From Primula veris (Eukaryota; Streptophyta; Magnoliopsida; Ericales; Primulaceae), in assembly GCA_963682055.1 (NCBI GenBank), contig OY821749.1:3522336-3586335 (forward strand): 64,000 nt of DNA, given 5' to 3'. Shown one piece after another: positions 22,501 to 33,405 of the stretch. Below the pieces are notes generated by a model. The model saw only the letters and a program-made list of their open reading frames with translations, ran no database searches and was not told the DNA's origin. The position numbers were made by a program, and so were the translations under genes. Numbering within the stretch: the stretch's first letter is position 1; each line of letters begins with the position of its first letter.

Positions 22501-25500
22501 CTTTCGTCCTTTTTATGAATTTTTAAAATTGTGTATTTTTTGGGGGCAATTTCCGTTAAGTGACATACTTCGAACTTTTATCCTAATAAGTGCTATTGGT
22601 AACTTTCTTTTCCATTTAGCGCATTTAATGGTACTGCAAAAGTATTATCCTATACACGAATTCAAAATCAGTTGCATTGGAGTGTACGATATAAAAATTG
22701 AAACCAGTTTATTTCATATAATGCGAATAAAGATTTGAGTTCGTTAAAGTAATTGTCCATCAAAAGTGACGTCAGTTTATTAAACTCAGCTCATTGAAGT
22801 GTATGCCATCTGAAAGTACCATACAATGGCAAACTAGTTTTTCCTTGTGACTAAATGAGGATAAAGCCCGAAATATGGCACTTCATGATACTTGATAGTT
22901 TATAGTTCTTGTTTGCATTTCTTTTGGGGTATTTAGTTTTGCGTGTATCTAATGCAATTTTTGTAACAGGAAAAACATTTCCAACTTTAGACCCCAGGAC
23001 GGGAGAGGTAATTGCTCACGTTGCGGAAGGCGATGCTGAAGATATAAACCGAGCTGTGTCTGCTGCCCGAAAGGCTTTCGACGAAGGGCCATGGACAAGA
23101 ATGACAGCTTATGTAAACTCCTATATAACTATTTTTAACATTTATATTTATGCTTTAGAATTTAGATCACATAGGGCTTGTTTGCCTGTGTCTTTTAAGC
23201 CAATACATAGGCTGTTATAGGGTGAAACAGAAGCTCTTCTTTTTCATCTTAAAACTTCTAGGCCTTTTCTGGGATTAAATCCCCCCAAAAATCACTGCTA
23301 AGCTAGCCAACCAAAGACACTGAAGTCTACTTTCCTATTTCCCATACGTACTGCAGCTTATTCACAAAAAAGGCTACATAATTAGTTTAACCAAAAAACG
23401 TTTTTGATGCAGGACCATAGTAAATTCCTATATGACTAGTTCCCCCCCCTCCCCCCTATCATTATGCATTAGACCACGTAAGGATTCTTTGGCTGCAGAT
23501 TTTAAGCAGTTAAATCGGGTTATTTGAGAGTGAAAACAAACTGTATCCCTTCAGCTTTTATTGTTTTAGTTTCAAGCCTGAAAACTAAAAAAAAAAACCA
23601 CTCTTAAGCTAGCCAACCTTATAAATTGCAGCTTACAAGTAAAATGAGAAAATGATTTTGAGTCAAGTGCTACAACCAAACAGACCAATAAGTTATGAAT
23701 CATTCATAGATATACAGACTTAGTTTTCGATTTTCATGACTAAATTTTTTCTTGATTATAAACAGGAAAGGTCAAGGATAATGTTGCGGTTTGCCGATTT
23801 AGTGGAGAAGCATAATGATGAAATTGCAGCACTGGAAACTTGGGATAACGGAAAGCCTTATGAACAGTCTGCCAATATTGAGATTCCAATGTTTGTGCGA
23901 CTCTTCAGATATTATGCTGGTACGAACATTATATTGAGTAATATACTGATATTTATCGTGTTCAAATGAGGATAAAAGGATGTTCTGTGATGCGGTTATA
24001 TATGTTTGCGTCCTTATACTTCACGAAACATTAGGAAAGTTAGCAATTAATTAGAAAAGCTAATTAACCCAAAAAACTCTAATCAGACTAGTTTTGACTT
24101 TTTGAAGTTTATATTAATCCTGATCAAGTTCCTCACTTGAGTATTATCTCTGGCCTCTCTAAATTACTCTATGACCAATAATGACAAGAAAGATTGGAAT
24201 GTCTGTACTTTTGTCCTTAGGTATATCATGAGCTTGGTCTCACTGTTTATGTAAAAAAGTAGCAATCAGGTATGATTAGCTGATGCTGATGTGATTAGTC
24301 TGAAAACTCTTTGTATTTCAGGACAATTTTGTGCTTTAATTACTTGTTTACAGTTTCCTTTATATAATTTTTATTTTGCAGGTTGGGCCGATAAAATCCA
24401 CGGACTTACGGTACCTGCAGATGGGCCATACCACGTTCAAACTCTGCATGAGCCAATTGGTGTAGCCGGTCAGATTATACCTTGGAATTTCCCCCTTCTT
24501 ATGTATGCTTGGAAAGTGGGCCCTGCCTTAGCTTGTGGTAACTCCGTGGTTTTAAAAACAGCAGAACAAACACCTTTGTCTGCGCTATACGTATCAAAGC
24601 TATTTCACGAGGTCTTTATCTTAATCTTTCTTTATCATAAGTTTTAAATGATTTGTTGCACTATCCCTTTAATGGAAGTTGTGGATGATAAAGTCATATC
24701 GTGGGAATGCTGATTGTTACCTTTGTATTGTTGATAACGCATGCAACTATTTCTTAAATTTTTCGTTTTCCCATAACAGGCTGGCCTTCCAGAAGGCGTT
24801 CTAAATATTGTTTCTGGGTTTGGTCCCACTGCTGGTGCTGCACTAGCCAGTCATATGGAAGTCGACAAGGTATAATATACATAACAGATGTTTATATATA
24901 CTATCTATGTTTGTTCGTTGCATATACAAACCCTCTATGTTGTCATTACTTCTACGTAATTCCAACTCTATGCACTGGCCTTGCATAAGATACTGGGACT
25001 CAAAATAAATGTAATTGGGTAGTTGTGTTTGTTTATGTAAATCCATGCTTTCCATGGTGAGGTGAATTAATTTTCTTTAAAAGAAAGAAATACTAGTGAT
25101 GTACATAATTGCATCGAGTTGTATTAATTTATTGGTTGCTGTAGAAATATGAAAATATGCTTGGTCACAGACAGAAGAAACGTATCACATACATATATTT
25201 ATGACCAGAGAGAATTTGTGGGTTTTCAATAATATTGCAGATTGCTTTCACTGGATCAACTGAGACTGGCAAAATTATACTACAATTAGCAGCTAAAAGC
25301 AATCTAAAAAGGGCGACACTGGAACTAGGAGGAAAATCCCCCTTCATTGTGTGCAAGGACGCTGATGTGGACAAAGCTGTCGAATTAGCGCACTTTGCTT
25401 TGTTTTTTAACCAGGTGAAAATCAAAATCCAGTATAACATTAACTTTTACCATTTTCTAATGGAAGCTGTTTTGTTATCTAGTGTTTTATTTTTGTGTTT

Positions 25501-28069
25501 CATAGGGGCAATGCTGTTGTGCTGGCTCTCGTACGTATGTCCATGAGGATGTTTATGATGAGTTTGTAGCTAAAGCAAAAGCACGAGCTATAAAAAGAAT
25601 TGTTGGTGATCCATTTAAGAGTGGTATTGAACAAGGTCCTCAGGTAAATAGTTCCGACTCGTTTTTAATACATTATTACACCCTTTTGATATGTAATTGG
25701 AGAAACCAGACGGGTTTGGGTGTGCAGATCACACACAAATAATACTATGCCAAAATGAAACAGTTAGTCCTTTAAAAACGTCTTTGATTAACATTCGCCA
25801 GAAATGATTGAAGTACCTTATTTAAAGAAAATATTGGTCAGTTGCCCTTTACATTTTTAAGCATCTTGGAAACCATGTATATGGCATGTCGGAAAAAGAG
25901 TTACTAATACTTTTATATACCAAGTTGTACATTGTCATGCCCAAATTTGGAATGTGGGCATGACAATGTACAACTTGGTATATAAAAGTATTAGTAACTC
26001 TTTTTCCGACATGCCATATACATGGTTTCCAAGATGCTTAAAAATGTAAAGGGCAATTTTTTTTGTAAAAAAAAAAACGTAAGACCCACACAGTATGTCA
26101 AAAATAGAATTTTCACATTCTCAATGGTGCTTTTGGTTGAAAAACTCAGGTTGACTTAGAGCAGTTTGAGAAAATCCTAAAATACATAAGATCGGGTGTC
26201 GATAGCGGGGCCACCCTCGAAACTGGGGGAGAGAGATGCGGCACTAATGGGTATTACATTAAGCCCACTGTCTTCTCAAATGTCAAGGTAATTTGATTAC
26301 AACATTTTTCATCTTTGTTTTGTACTTTCTAATACACGTATATGAAATCCAAGTGGATTATCACTTCTATCAGGATGACATGTTGATTGCAAAGGAAGAA
26401 ATCTTTGGTCCAGTGCAGTCTATCCTAAAATTCAAGTAAGTTCATGAGAAATCTTATTTCAGTTCCACTAATAATGCTATGGGATTGTTTGGTTATATAG
26501 CTTTTAAGCTCAGCTTTTTTCCTTTAAAATTGTATTGCATTTGGTTCTAAAGTTGGATACTGAGATTTTTGGATTGCTGTCCTGTATAAACTAAAGAGTC
26601 TTAGCAAATTGAACCCAACATTCTTTTGGCTTCAAATAAACCAGCTTATGTGCCTAAAGCTGCATTTAAAATAAGCATGTAAGCGAGGAAATGGAGAAGG
26701 AAAAAAAATTTGCATCAAAACAAAAAAACATTTTTATCTTCTCATTTTTCCCTTTTTTCCTAATAAAGTTAAGAATGTATTGGAGTACAGTTTTTTCCCT
26801 TTAAAATTGTAATGCCTTTGGTTGCAAAAGCTTAAAGACTGATCTTTTTGGATTTCCGTCCTGTAAAACTAAAGAGTTCTAGCATAATGAATCCAACATT
26901 TGTTTGGCTCAAGTAAGCCAGCTTATGTGCCTAAATACTGCATCCAAATGAGCCGTGTTGAGATAGTGGTTTAATAGTTGTAAGTGGGAAATTGGAGAAG
27001 AAAATGAAATTTGCATGCAATTGAAACAAAAGTTTTATTGCCTTCTCATTTTCCCATTTATTCCTCATAATAGTTAAAATGTGTTTACTTGTCATTTCCA
27101 ATTGACCTGTTCCAAAAACTAGGAACGCTGAAAAATATTTTAATCTCTGCGCACATGCTCGCTTTTCACACACAAAAAATTTAAGCTGTTAAGGAGAGGA
27201 AACTATGCAAATCTCGTCTTTAACATGCCCTCTTATAAGTTTTATTTATGTTTTTTTAGCATATATGTTTACTCTAAGAACAAGGAAGTTGCAATGATAT
27301 TTTTCTGTGATACCATGTTAATTTGTGTGCCACCATCTCATCTGAAAAGCTTAGGTGAGGGGAATTATATTATTTAGCGGGAATTTAGGTTTAGGTCAAA
27401 TTTAGTATGTTTTGAAGAGAAAAGTCGGACTAATATATCTCTCTGTTTAATCATGTATACTATGAAATTGGCACACTGCGAATGTCGTAATACTGTGAAA
27501 TTGGGTAGGAGCTCTCCAATACGACGTGGGTAAAAATTAATGACATAAATGAAAGACGCACAATGTGAATTTCTTCTGCTTGTTCTTAGATGTCGTACAC
27601 TGCCAATTTGTATCATACGTCAAAATTGATGACTAAAATGAAAGAAATACTATCCCTTTTGACTTATGCTAAATAAGTGTTCCACGTTGTACTTTTTGCT
27701 AATTTTCCCCTATTGTTTATCTTCCTCATCGCAGTATGTTTCATCCATAAACTGGTTTGCCTACAGTTTTAAACAAGTGTTTTTGAAATGTTTAGGGATC
27801 TTAACGACGTGATTCGAAGAGCAAACAACTCTCCCTACGGCCTGGCCGCAGGAGTTTTTACCGAAAACATAGACACCGCTAACACATTAATGCGTGCATT
27901 GAGAGTAGGGACCATTTGGATCAATTGCTTTGATACATTTGATGCTGCAATTCCCTTTGGTGGGTACAAAATGAGCGGTCAAGGAAGGGAAAAAGGCATT
28001 TACAGTCTTGAGAACTACTTGCAAGTGAAGGCTGTAGTTACGCCATTGACTAACCCAGCATGGCTTTAA
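19574..28069 (+). CDS. ALDH2B: Mitochondrial aldehyde dehydrogenase, ALDH2B type
   Basis: Eleven exons: 19574-19637, 22360-22494, 22970-23112, 23766-23919, 24382-24611, 24780-24869, 25241-25414, 25506-25643, 26150-26287, 26374-26435 and 27796-28069. All introns are GT-AG and the sum is 1602 nt, giving 533 aa, the usual family length. The protein oxidises aldehydes (acetaldehyde and others) to acids with NAD+. The N-terminus is Arg/Ser-rich with no acidic residue in the first 21, a mitochondrial presequence. Seen motifs are [16 protein letters not shown] (275-282), the general-base Glu300 in LELGGKSP and the nucleophile Cys334 in [18 protein letters not shown] lies near the C-terminus. The start is the only ATG giving the presequence. 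The introns are rich in repeats and a decoy splice site precedes exon 2. In plants this family acts in ethanol/pyruvate detoxification and, as restorer rf2, in maize fertility. Which of the two common paralogues (2B4 or 2B7) this is cannot be told. Confidence 0.95.
19705..20500 (+). repeat. Three tandem ~250-290-bp repeats in ALDH2B intron 1
   Basis: Units begin at 19705, 19994 and 20245 with TTGTTTGAATT and share blocks such as AAGATTGTTAAGTGTAGAAAG and TGAGACCTTT at the end of each unit. They differ by substitutions and small indels, so the amplification is not recent. A decayed start of a fourth unit may follow at about 20508. Confidence 0.8.
21217..21406. mobile_element. Mutator-like MITE in ALDH2B intron 1
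   Basis: The terminal inverted repeats are about 56 bp with a single mismatch (from AGGCTGGATTTTTCCACTAC inwards). The flanks are CATAAAAAA (21208-21216) and CATAAAATA (21407-21415), a 9-bp duplication with one mismatch, which is the Mutator target-site length. The 190-bp element is mostly TIR with a short non-coding centre. The nested CACTACAAAAAG/CTTTTTGTAGTG could suggest CACTA, but the repeat symmetry extends outside it. Confidence 0.8.
22217..22371 (+). repeat. 67-bp tandem duplication spanning the exon 2 acceptor of ALDH2B
   Basis: The block TGCTTTTAGGTAAAAGTGCT occurs at 22284-22303 and again at 22351-22370. The second copy is the true intron 1/exon 2 junction (AG at 22358-22359); the first is a decoy with the same 9 bases before the AG and the same 11 after it. 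The segment upstream of 22284 is a further decayed unit. Confidence 0.85.
25842..26056. repeat. Perfect inverted repeat (101-bp arms, 13-nt loop) in ALDH2B intron 8
   Basis: The left arm 25842-25942 (begins TTGCCCTTTACATTTTTAAG) and right arm 25956-26056 are exact reverse complements as far as I can read, with the spacer 25943-25955 between them. The transcript of the host intron would fold into a long perfect hairpin. No target duplication is evident. It may be a foldback insertion, an inverted duplication of intron sequence, or an assembly artefact. Confidence 0.9.
26505..27075 (+). repeat. ~277-bp tandem duplication in ALDH2B intron 10
   Basis: Two diverged units, offset by about 277 bp, share blocks such as CCTTTAAAATTGTA, CCAGCTTATGTGCCTAAA and CTTCTCATTTT. 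Short related blocks (AAGCTAGCCAACC type) also occur in ALDH2B intron 3. Confidence 0.75.
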
Positions 28070-29107
28070 TCCCTCGGTTTGGATCCTAAATACAGATATT
28101 TAAAATAATTGGGGAATCATAATAATCCTGTCGAATTGCATAATATTGACTATTTGACTTGGTGAGGATGGGAATGGTTCTGTCGATGATGATGAAATTC
28201 TTGCCTTTATTAGATATGTTATCCAATTTCCTTCAAGTATTTTGCAAGTATATCTTCTTTTCTATTTCCATGTGATGATGATATCTATGAGCATGTATTA
28301 AAACCATAACCCGGCTTAAGTTTTTTCGGAATCTTCTCTTTTTATTTGAATCAATATTTTTAGTTTTTACATTCAAATTTCCTTTAAGGCGATAACAATC
28401 CTTTTCTCCCACGGCCTCCCGGACTAATTTCACAGAATACTATAATACCCCCCCTTGTTTGTGAGAGCTCAACAAACAAACACATTTGCTGTTTTGATGT
28501 ACACTTACCTAGGGCAGAGAAAAATTCCCGAAATCCCGACCCGATCCGTGTTCCGACCCGAAAATGTCGGGTATTGTCCCGACCCGACAAACTTCGGGAT
28601 CGGGTGACAATTTTGATTTCGTCGGGTGTCCCGACCCGATTTTTTAATTAATTCATATTTTATATTCATGTTTTTTTTAGTGTTTACGGATCGGGTCCCG
28701 ACCCTAACCGACCCGTACACTTACCCATCAAAAAGGTCTTGTAGAAGCAAGGAGGGGGCTCTTATAGATAGCCCTTAGCCATTATCGGTGTCCCATAGAT
28801 ATGAGATGTTCAACATATCAGTTGCAATTTTTTGTTATGGAGAATTGCCCTTCAATTGGAATATAAAGTATCATCTATGAATTGTCTTATTCTCTCTTTT
28901 AAATCACTTGTATATAGAAAATTAAATTTACATAATCGACTACATAGGCCACTATATAGTTAGAAGGGAAATTCTACGTCTCTTTTCTCTCAAGTATAGT
29001 TTGCGATGTATTTGTAATGGCAATATCAATAGCCTTTTAATAATTATACCCTCCTAAGTTGTATAAATTATGTCCCTAAAAATAAAGAATTTCTTCCTTT
29101 TAATGGA
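28070..29107. other. Region between the convergent ALDH2B and XTH genes
   Basis: It holds the 3' untranslated sequences of two convergent genes and a block at about 28500-28725 of repeated CCCGACCCG/CGGGTCGGG motifs, the kind found in short plant retroposons or hAT remnants. No gene is supported; the open frames here are made by the GC-rich repeat. Confidence 0.6.
28520..28720. repeat. CCCGACCCG-rich TE remnant
   Basis: CCCGACCCG or its complement recurs at least five times, and a short direct repeat GTACACTTACC flanks the block (about 28499 and 28715). Class not determined. Confidence 0.45.
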
Positions 29108-32100
29108 CTAATTGGCGTAAGCACACTCCGGAGGACGAACTTTATACCTTGCCGTATCTCTACAATATGAATAAAACATCAGCTTATTTCTTGCCCACTG
29201 CAACCCATTAACCTGTTCTGGGGATAGTTTGACAAACTCTGGACCTCCGACTGGATCCAAGCTTGAAACAGCAGATTTCGAGCACGAAACTGTCGGGTTC
29301 CAAACACAGCCTTCCGTTTCCATGTCCTTAAATGAAGCGACAAAAGGGGCATATTGGTAATTTACTGGGTACTTTCCCCCGCGAGTTTCCCATTGTGAAG
29401 CATCCCATATTGTTGCATAAACCGACATGGGTTTTGATGGGTAGAATGATGAGCTGGCAACGTTGTTGATTAGCTCTCTTACTGGTACGTTATCAATTAG
29501 GAACCTGCAAATGTTTGTTTTAAACGTATGAATTAGGATCATATTGTTGCCATACATTATGCGAACCAATATTTTTGTTCAAATCAAATTGTTGTTTAAT
29601 CCGGAATATGTAGGGATATTCTCTGTCAATAGCTTTTCAGCACATAAGTATTGGTTTATTGGAGTCCGAAACATTCTGGGTTTAGGCCACTGTTTAGGCA
29701 AGTAGGACTTCGTGGTCGCAAAACCAAAGATTCAGCCTTCCTAAGCTTCCCAATCAAATAGATACAGCTTTTATAAGAAAAAATCAAATTAGCTGGGATT
29801 GAGTACTGCAATGAAACAAGTGCTTCACTCAGCGTTGTGCTTCATTTTGTACGAATTGGAAAACTTCCGCACGTGCTTATTTGTTTTCAAGGTCGTGAGT
29901 CTGTATGTTTGCAGTTTGGTTTCCATATTTTTTGCTGAAACGTTGTATTATATTTGGTTGATCCATTTAAAAGCTGAGGCTTTTGTTTACCCCTCTGGAA
30001 AAGCTAAAGAGTGGACTTATATTTGGGATAGGAGAAATATGGGTTCATTCATAATGCATTTTTAAGTTTCTTAAGTGAAAATATAGCTTTCAAGTCTACC
30101 AACCAGTTGATGATGGACTCGTAACATAAAGAAAAAAGCAACAAACACAGCTAAAGTTGTTGCCAAACAAACCCAAATAGTAAATAGAAGAGTTGAGGGT
30201 ATAGTACTGTCATACACAATGTGATGATAGTTCCATAGAATGCTATATTGATGGAAATCAAGTGTTGGGTCAAACCACATATACAGTTTTTCTTCTCTCC
30301 CAGTGTGAACACTTCCATTACCATAGATATTAGTTTGTAAAACCCAATCTCTCCTCTTCTCATGACCAAGTAATTCTATGTCTATCTCATCATGATTGTG
30401 TGGATATATATCTGAATTAGACATCTGCAAACGTACAAAAATCTTGTCAAATTTGAAGCAAAAGAAGACAAAAATGGCGGTCGTTATTACATGAGTCGTG
30501 TTCATTTACACAAGTAATCATTTACACAAGTAACTATGTACAACTAGTGGCGGAACTAAATGGGAGAGCTCGATATTCTATATTTAGTTTTTCTTTGTAA
30601 TATGGGGTGGCCGAAAGCTAATTTTGTAAGACATGTATGGATCAAAATACATAGATTTTTTTTACTTTTTCAATAACTTTTCTCAAAATTTGTATGTACA
30701 TGTGATTTCTTTTGCTGTTGATTTTAAGCAAATAATTAAGTTTGGCTTATTAATTAATTTTTTCCCGTTGGAAAGGTATAATGTTTATTTGGTTTAAAAC
30801 TTAAATGTTTTCAAGCAAGAGCTTTGAATTTTGGGGATAACTGTGTCCTTCCTCAACTGAAAGAGTAGGGCTATAGTAATATTTGTTTTGTTTTTTTGGT
30901 AAGAGATGGGTAATATTTATTTGTGAATAATCTTAATCAACAATGCTCATTTTACCAATTTTTGAAAATGAACACCTTAATATTACACCCCATTACAAAT
31001 TTAACATTCTCACACGTGATGTGTAAGCATAATCTTGTATCTATAGATATTATATCCCGGTTTAAGTTTTGTCTTTAATTGGTGTAATTTAAATACTAAC
31101 TAGTGGCAACTAGCTTAGGACACTGGTTTAATGTCATGTATTAATTATCAAATAATTAACAGATTCTAAAATTTGTACAAGAAGTTATTTATTTTAGCAT
31201 AAATTTATCCAGAGTACTATGCTTAATATAATTAGATTTGGGTGACTTTTCTAACATGATTCGAAAGTGTACGTGTTGAATCATTTTGGAAAAGCACAAC
31301 CATAGACAATTGGAAAATAGTTTTTGACAGTAACAATATTTACTTTGGTAATAAAATCTAATAATTGAATGGGTGATGTAATATATGGAACTGGCCAACT
31401 GGAGTGATGATTTTATATTTTATCATGAATTGAATTTGGGTTCAAATCCGGTGGAACAGTACTACTTAATGCTTATGACTTCAGAAAAATTGTTGGTTTC
31501 TATTATGGTTACTCATTTCATGAACAAAGACAAAGAAACAAATCGTTGACTGAAAAGAATAATACAGTTTAGATATAAATCCATGCATGCACAGAGATAT
31601 TTGGTAGTTATTTACTGGCAGATTTGGAAGAAATTGACTTTGAACCCAACATTCTACTGAAATGGAATTTCATAATATTATCATCCTACCACACCTTTAC
31701 CAACATAAAACATTCCGAGGGTGTTTGTGTAACGAACCGGCCCCACGGATCGAACCGCCACGCCCGTATCAATAATATTGTCCGCTTTAGCACAACTTTC
31801 CAGGGGGGTCACCCATCCTGGTACTACTCCAAGTTAAGCACGCTTAACTGTGGAGTTTCGTCCTCGCTGTTGTGCCGCACGGCTTTAAAAGGCCTTGTTG
31901 ATAGGAAATTGATCTTTTAAGCTCATATACCACACGAGTACTCTCATATCTGGGCGATGTGAGACTGACGCACAACACCGCACCACAGAATTTCCTTCCT
32001 GGAAATCTGGGTCGTCACAATCACCCTCCCTTTAGGCACGACGTCCTCGTCGGGCACGTCGTCCTTCAGGGGTCCACACACACGTGCTAGTCCCCACATT

Positions 32101-33320
32101 TCCGGCCAGATAGAGGCTGGCACAACTTCCCAGGAGGGTCACCCATCCTGGTACTACTCCAAGTTAAGCACGTTTAACTGTGGAGTTTCGTCCTCGCTGT
32201 TGTGCCGCACGGCTTTAAAAGGCCTTGTTGATAGAAAATGGATCTTTTAAGCTCATATAACGCACGAGTACTCTCATATCTGGGCAATGTGAGACTGACG
32301 CACAACACCGCACCACAGAATTTCCTTCCTGGAAATCTGGGTCGTCACAGTTTGTCACGGAAACACAACCAGTAAGACGATTTTATGTTCGTGTTGTAAT
32401 TCATAAGTAAAATTTAGCAGAAATATAAAATATACAATTTATATTTTTTCATGATTAAACTTTAGGAGGTTAATCTCCTCATAATTTAAATTCATCATCC
32501 ACATTCCGCCAACGAATTTATGTTCAAGAACACTTATTTGCCTACGGTTTCCCTTTCAGTGGTTGTTCATTTTCAGATATAAATCTGTAAGTTTGCCTAC
32601 GATATCGATAATTTTGAAAGATTATTTTATTCTTTCTCTTAATTTTTTTTGAATACATTAATTTTCTTTCCATCCTTGCCCATGAACTTACTGATTTACA
32701 CCAAAATATCCCCGTTAATGCTTCGCTTCGCTTTCAGTTAAACAAACGGTAATTAGGCCAAGGCAAGACTTCATTTGGATTATCATCGGATAAGTGTCAA
32801 GTCACGGTAGAAATTAGTATATTCTGTATGATGCTTCTAATTGTTATCATAGCAAAATACAAAATTGTACTTTTGAAAATTTAAAACTTACATAAAAGGC
32901 TATGACAACCCCAGATGTGAAGCCAGAAGGTAGCTTTATTGCAGCACTGAAAAACCCATAATTGTATTTATTCCTTGATACCAGTCCAGACCCTAAATGA
33001 AAATAACATATATACATTAAAAACTAAAAAAAAAAAACATGAAGGAGAAAGAAAAGGATTTGTTCTAGCATATAAAAGTCATCAAGCTCACCCGAAGATT
33101 TGTTTAGTATGAGAGTGATACGTGACCCATTATTTGTCATTTCAATATTCTTTCGCCCGTATAATACATAATAGCCTTGATCGATTCTCACACTGCTAAA
33201 ACGGTCAGTTAAGCTAGGGACATTGGGAGGCGTGTAAACTGCACCTATCGACGAAACTGGCATTGTGAGACAAGAAATTAAGAGAGAGAATAAAAAAAAA
33301 ATTCCATAAAAAATTGCCAT
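29108..33320 (-). CDS. XTH: Xyloglucan endotransglucosylase/hydrolase (GH16, probably group III)
   Basis: Four minus-strand exons: 33092-33320, 32892-32992, 30216-30424 and 29108-29504; introns are GT-AG and the sum is 936 nt (311 aa). XTHs cut and rejoin xyloglucan chains in the cell wall. A signal peptide ([16 protein letters not shown]) is followed by the mature protein. The GH16 signature [10 protein letters not shown] places the nucleophile at Glu123, Asp125 and the acid/base Glu127. A sequon (NGS) lies in [12 protein letters not shown] a few residues later. The C-terminal XET domain ends PPECAYAN and has paired Cys. An in-frame ATG 66 nt upstream (33386) would precede the signal peptide; I chose 33320 because it starts the hydrophobic leader. 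Intron 2 contains a Cassandra element. The subgroup is inferred from sequence resemblance. Confidence 0.93.
31728..32349 (-). mobile_element. Cassandra TRIM retrotransposon with 5S rRNA-like LTRs, 5' LTR truncated
   Basis: A perfect 5-bp duplication GTTTG flanks the element (31723-31727 and 32350-32354). Read on the minus strand, the downstream LTR is complete (31728-32019, TGTGACGACCC...CGTTACA). It is preceded by a polypurine tract (AAAGGGAGGGTGA, complement of about 32020-32033) and about 100 bp of interior. The upstream LTR (32120-32349) matches the first 230 bp but lacks the last ~62 bp and the primer site. Each LTR contains a stretch like 5S rRNA (AGTTAAGC, GTAGTACCAGGATGGGTGACC). Cassandra has no proteins and depends on other elements. 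It sits in XTH intron 2, same strand as the gene. Confidence 0.88.
31791..31877 (-). other. 5S rRNA-derived segment in the Cassandra LTR
   Basis: The minus strand has ACTCCACAGTTAAGCGTGCTT followed by GAGTAGTACCAGGATGGGTG, close to the plant 5S rRNA internal control region. The same segment recurs in the truncated LTR near 32121-32207. It is part of a mobile element, not a 5S gene. Confidence 0.8.
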
Positions 33321-33387
33321 TTTTGGAATAAGAATTAGTAATGCATTAGAATTGAGATATTTGAAGAGCAGGATAGGGAAATGCATG

Positions 33388-33405
33388 GTTTAAATAAACA
33401 GCGGT
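33388..33405 (-). promoter_or_regulatory. Probable TATA-type box of the XTH gene
   Basis: The minus strand reads GTTTATTTAAACC about 70-85 bases upstream of the chosen ATG. TATTTAAA is an acceptable plant TATA variant. If used, transcription would start very near the upstream in-frame ATG at 33386, favouring the ATG at 33320. Confidence 0.4.

Noticed and set aside
28384..28720. Minus-strand open frames of about 70 residues between ALDH2B and XTH
   Set aside because: They arise from the CCCGACCCG repeat block and have no recognisable protein features.
29799..30065. Plus-strand 88-residue open frame
   Set aside because: It lies wholly within XTH intron 3 on the opposite strand and shows no recognisable domain.
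31624..31920. Plus-strand open frame of 98 residues
   Set aside because: It reads through the LTR end and 5S-like part of the Cassandra element on the wrong strand.
31791..32207. Two 5S rRNA genes
   Set aside because: The 5S-like segments are incomplete, diverged from true 5S and lie inside LTRs of a Cassandra element with a target duplication.
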